From Leifsonia sp. C5G2 (GTDB lineage Bacteria > Actinomycetota > Actinomycetes > Actinomycetales > Microbacteriaceae): a stretch of 64,000 bases of DNA. The stretch spans positions 41,250-105,249 of the forward strand of contig NZ_JABFMV010000014.1 of NCBI RefSeq assembly GCF_013359685.1, read 5' to 3'. The position numbers were made by a program, and so were the translations under genes. The notes beneath the pieces were generated by a model, which saw only the letters and a program-made list of their open reading frames with translations, was not told the DNA's origin and did not search any database. Shown here piece after piece: positions 61,206 to 64,000 of the stretch. How positions within the stretch are numbered: the first letter of the stretch is position 1; the number at the start of each line of letters is the position of its first letter.

Positions 61206-62659
61206 GCGCGATGAAGCCGAACACGGTCATCGGCCGCATCCCGGCCAATGAGAAGCCGGGGGCAAACGGCCGCCACCGCCAGGCTGGCGCCGCCGACAAG
61301 AACTCGTCCTGGAAGCTGCAGAGTGCGGAGTTGCCGGCGTCGAAGATGCCGGCGTGGGGGTGGAAGCAGCCGCACAATCTGCGTGGCCCGCTGCGCGCCA
61401 CCCCTCCCGCGCACCGCTGCTCGTCCAAGGTCCTCGGCGGGGCCTATCCGTTCCTGGCTGAGACCGGGGACATCCTCACCGGGGCGTATATCGGCGAGAA
61501 CCTGCTCTCCCGGGCGCCGTTCTGCTTCGACCCCTGGGACGCCTATTCTGCCGAGGCCGTCCGCTCGCACTCCGTCGCCATCCTCGGGGTGAAGGGGACG
61601 GGCAAGTCGATGCTCGCGAAGTCCTGGTCGTCCCGGCTCGCCCGGCTGGGCCGGAAGGTCGCGGTCCCGCACGACCCGAACGGGGAGTGGGTGCGCGTCG
61701 CCGCGTACGTCGGCGGTACCTCCATCTCCGTCGGTCCCGGTAAGGCCGCCCGGATCAACCTGCTCGATGAGGGGCCACGCGACCTGTCGTTTTCGGATGA
61801 GGACTGGAACCAGAACGTCCTCCAGTACCGGCGGGCGACGGTGAAGACGATCATCCGCCGCCTCCGCGAAGGCGGGAACCTGGAACCGGTCGAGCACACC
61901 GCCCTCGACGTCGCCCTCGACGCACTGCGCGGTCAGTCGACCGTCACCATCACGCACGTCTACAGCCGTCTGGTGGACCCCGATGAGGCGCTGCCGGTTG
62001 AGGTTGCGGACGCCGGCCATCGGCTCGCGCACTCGTTGCGCCGGATGGTGTCCGGTGACCTGACCGGGTTCTTCGACGGACCGTCCACCGTCCGCTTTGA
62101 CGCTGACGCCCCGATGATGGTCGTCGACACCTCCGCACTGAAAGGCGCATCACCGGAAGCGCAGGCACTGGCCCGGCTCGCGACCGCGAACTGGATCCGC
62201 CGCTCCAGCCTGGGTGCGAACCGGCAAGCCCGAGTCATCATCCACGAAGAGGCGGCGGTCGAGCTCCTCAACGATGTCTCCGGTGGTGATGGTCTCGCCG
62301 ACAGGGTCGAGGACGAGAAGGTCGCACGCCACCTTGGCACCTCCAACTGGTACCTGCTGCACCGGGTCGCGGACCTCGATGCATTGGGTGATCGCAACAG
62401 CGCTCTGCACTCGCGTGCGCTCGGACTTCTCGCGGACTGCGAGACCCGCATCTCCTACGCGCAGCACTCGGGCGAGATCGCCCGGTCGCGGGAGATCCTG
62501 GGCTGGAACGACACCCAAGCCGACCTCGTCCGCAAGCTGCACAAGGGCGAAGGGCTGTGGCAGATCGGGCAGGACCGGGTCGCGAAGGTGCGCAACATCT
62601 GCACCGATTATGAACTCGGCATCTTCCGCACCGACGCCATGGGCGGTGAACGAGCATGA
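61202..62659 (+). CDS. VirB4-like conjugation ATPase
   Basis: 485 residues from GTG 61202 (ATG 61211 possible). The Walker A motif is GVKGTGKS (129-136) and a Walker B-like segment is VIIHEEAA (about 344-351). A further VVDTS strand lies between them. The first 60 residues are basic and polar. It would energise assembly or substrate transfer of the type IV secretion channel, together with the SCO6880-type protein. The coupling-protein gene overlaps its stop (ATGA). Confidence 0.85.
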   Translation: MSAMKPNTVIGRIPANEKPGANGRHRQAGAADKNSSWKLQSAELPASKMPAWGWKQPHNLRGPLRATPPAHRCSSKVLGGAYPFLAETGDILTGAYIGENLLSRAPFCFDPWDAYSAEAVRSHSVAILGVKGTGKSMLAKSWSSRLARLGRKVAVPHDPNGEWVRVAAYVGGTSISVGPGKAARINLLDEGPRDLSFSDEDWNQNVLQYRRATVKTIIRRLREGGNLEPVEHTALDVALDALRGQSTVTITHVYSRLVDPDEALPVEVADAGHRLAHSLRRMVSGDLTGFFDGPSTVRFDADAPMMVVDTSALKGASPEAQALARLATANWIRRSSLGANRQARVIIHEEAAVELLNDVSGGDGLADRVEDEKVARHLGTSNWYLLHRVADLDALGDRNSALHSRALGLLADCETRISYAQHSGEIARSREILGWNDTQADLVRKLHKGEGLWQIGQDRVAKVRNICTDYELGIFRTDAMGGERA

Positions 62660-64000
62660 GAACTCACGGCTCTTCGTGGACTCAGCTCGCGCTCTACTGT
62701 CTCTTCGCCATCGTCGCCGCCGGCGCCCTCACCACCGGCATCGCCAGCGCTACCATCACCGCCACCTGCGGCGCCGGCGGCCAGCCCGGAAGCGTCTTTG
62801 CCGGCCTCCAACTGGCCATTGGCGGCGACCCCAGCGGATTCGCACTCGCTGCCGGATGCATGGCACCCGTGACCCTGATCCGAGTCCTCGACATCCTCGC
62901 GGTCTTAATTCTTCTGAGCCTCGTGGCGGCGGTTATGGTCTGGTGGCTTCGGTACCGCCAGTCGGATCGGCATTTCATCCACGAACTCCGCGGCCGCGAC
63001 GGCGTTGCCAAACCTGGCGAGGTCCGCAAACACACCTCCGCCCGCACCGCCCTCCTCCGCGCCAAGAACCTGCGCCCATCGTTGGTGAACCCGGAGCCAT
63101 CTGCCGCCGGGTGGAAGGTGGGCAGTGCGCACGGGCAGGACGTCTACGTGTCGATCGAGGACTCAATCGTCGTCGAAGGCGCACCCCGCTCCGGCAAGGG
63201 CTACCGGTTCATCATCAACGCCATCCTCGACTGGGACGGCCCCCTCATCACTACCTCCACCCGCAACGACAACCTCTCCGCCACCATGCGCGAGCGCGCC
63301 CGCGTCGGCGAGATCACCGTGTTTGATCCCCAGGAGCTCACCGGTGTCCGCTCGGCGCTGCGGATCTCCCCGGTCGCCGGGTGCGAGGACCCCCTCGTAG
63401 CGGACCAGCGCGGGCAGGCGATCGTCGCCGGCACCGCACTCGGCGTGTCCAAGACCAACCAGGAATGGGCGCAAGTGTCCTCCTCCGTGCTCTCCCGGCT
63501 GCTCCACGCGGCCGCCGTCTCCGGCCGAGGCATCGACGCGCTCGCCCGCTGGGGTTCCAACCCGCGGCTCGCTCTGGAAGCGGTGGGGGTGCTCGCCAAC
63601 CAGGGCACGCCGGGCTGGTCCGAGGACCTGGATGCGATCATCAACGGCGACGAGAAGCTCCTCGCCAACTCTTGGTTCGGCGTCTTCGGTGCCCTCCGCC
63701 CCCTGTCCATCCCGGCCATACGAAAGGCGATGACCCCAGGCCCGGGAGAGCAGTTCGACCTCGACACGTTCCTCGCCGGTCCCAACAGCCTCTACCTCGT
63801 CGGCACCGGGGCCGGAGCCGGCTCCGTCGGCGGGTTCCTCGGCGCGATCCTCGACGACATCGTCGAGACCGCCCGCCGCAAAGCCCTCGCCTCACCCGGA
63901 TCCCGACTCGACCTACCGCTCGCGCTGATCCTCGACGAGATCGCCAACATGTTCTCCTGGCCCGCACTGCCGCGGATCATGGCCGACGGCGGCGGCATCG
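62656..64000 (+). CDS. TraG/VirD4-type coupling ATPase, 5' part
   Basis: 448 residues are visible; the frame is still open at the window end. Two membrane helices (about 10-35 and 72-97) precede the ATPase domain. Walker A is GAPRSGKG (175-182), a TraG-type variant with Gly where Ser or Thr is usual; Walker B is LALILDEIANMF (422-433). Coupling proteins bring the relaxase-DNA complex to the transfer channel. The ATG at 62656 overlaps the previous stop. A full-length protein would be about 550-600 residues. Confidence 0.88.
   Translation, partial: MRTHGSSWTQLALYCLFAIVAAGALTTGIASATITATCGAGGQPGSVFAGLQLAIGGDPSGFALAAGCMAPVTLIRVLDILAVLILLSLVAAVMVWWLRYRQSDRHFIHELRGRDGVAKPGEVRKHTSARTALLRAKNLRPSLVNPEPSAAGWKVGSAHGQDVYVSIEDSIVVEGAPRSGKGYRFIINAILDWDGPLITTSTRNDNLSATMRERARVGEITVFDPQELTGVRSALRISPVAGCEDPLVADQRGQAIVAGTALGVSKTNQEWAQVSSSVLSRLLHAAAVSGRGIDALARWGSNPRLALEAVGVLANQGTPGWSEDLDAIINGDEKLLANSWFGVFGALRPLSIPAIRKAMTPGPGEQFDLDTFLAGPNSLYLVGTGAGAGSVGGFLGAILDDIVETARRKALASPGSRLDLPLALILDEIANMFSWPALPRIMADGGGI

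Larger units (their letters stand above)
52660..64000 (+). mobile_element. Integrative and conjugative element, left end and part of transfer region
   Basis: The element abuts the 3' end of tRNA-Ser and contains a tyrosine integrase, a HTH repressor, an excisionase-like gene and a type IV secretion operon with VirB4-like and TraG/VirD4-like ATPases. This is the layout of a conjugative element inserted in a tRNA gene. The left edge is taken as the T arm of the tRNA; the right end and second att site lie beyond the window. No relaxase is visible yet and is expected further right. Confidence 0.85.

Noticed and set aside
52688..64000. Insertion sequences or transposases in the element
   Set aside because: No transposase-like protein or terminal inverted repeats with target duplication were seen; only the tyrosine integrase is present.

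Overview
The window is about 70% GC DNA from an actinobacterium. Dense gene packing, many GTG starts, lipoprotein signal peptides, sugar ABC transporters without their own ATPase, and an LAxTG-type sorting signal fit the Microbacteriaceae; a Leifsonia-like organism is my guess, not proven by the sequence.

Layout. 1-7190: a fructoselysine-type (Amadori sugar) locus with the 3' part of a SIS-domain deglycase, a PfkB kinase, a LacI regulator, then a promoter/operator driving a binding protein, two ABC permeases and an MFS protein. 7318-11566: a membrane protein, an AraC regulator, a ChaB/Rho-N protein with a 57-aa membrane partner, and two coupled alpha/beta hydrolases. 11626-15242: a META lipoprotein and a gadB-gadC acid-resistance pair. 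15335-16898: an NAD-dependent epimerase divergent from a TetR regulator. 17083-24642: a 2519-residue repeat adhesin with an LASTG sorting signal, followed by a PrsW-type membrane protease. 25677-33298: a flavin oxidoreductase divergent from a HTH-cupin regulator, a RimK ligase fused to an RCK_C (TrkA_C) domain divergent from a RimB-type protein, a RelE/Phd toxin-antitoxin pair, a HAD phosphatase divergent from an orphan DNA methyltransferase, a PAP2 phosphatase and two SRPBCC proteins.

33415-39503: a cellobiose/beta-glucoside operon (binding protein, two permeases, GH1 beta-glucosidase, LacI/CebR regulator) with a recognisable sigma-70 promoter and two perfect operators. 39574-52427: a 14-TM drug exporter, two cell-wall lipoproteins (amidase, VanY-type peptidase), phosphoglucomutase, a second toxin-antitoxin pair, pheA, a diacylglycerol-kinase-like protein, serS, a HAD phosphatase and an LCP-family enzyme.

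52600-64000 (runs off the end): tRNA-Ser(TGA) serves as the insertion site of an integrative and conjugative element. Next to the tRNA lie a small membrane protein, a tyrosine integrase, a HTH repressor, a divergent excisionase-like gene, a 49-aa overlapping CxxC ORF, a sigma-factor-like protein, and then a tightly coupled conjugation operon: a two-domain wall hydrolase, a lipoprotein, small membrane proteins, a TrbL/VirB6-like channel protein, an SCO6880-family protein, a VirB4-like ATPase and the start of a TraG/VirD4 coupling protein.

Two features recur across the chromosomal part: intergenic hairpins that share the 11-mer CGGCGTGTCGC, and start codons sitting 5-7 bases after a TAnnnT hexamer without a Shine-Dalgarno sequence, which suggests widespread leaderless mRNAs.
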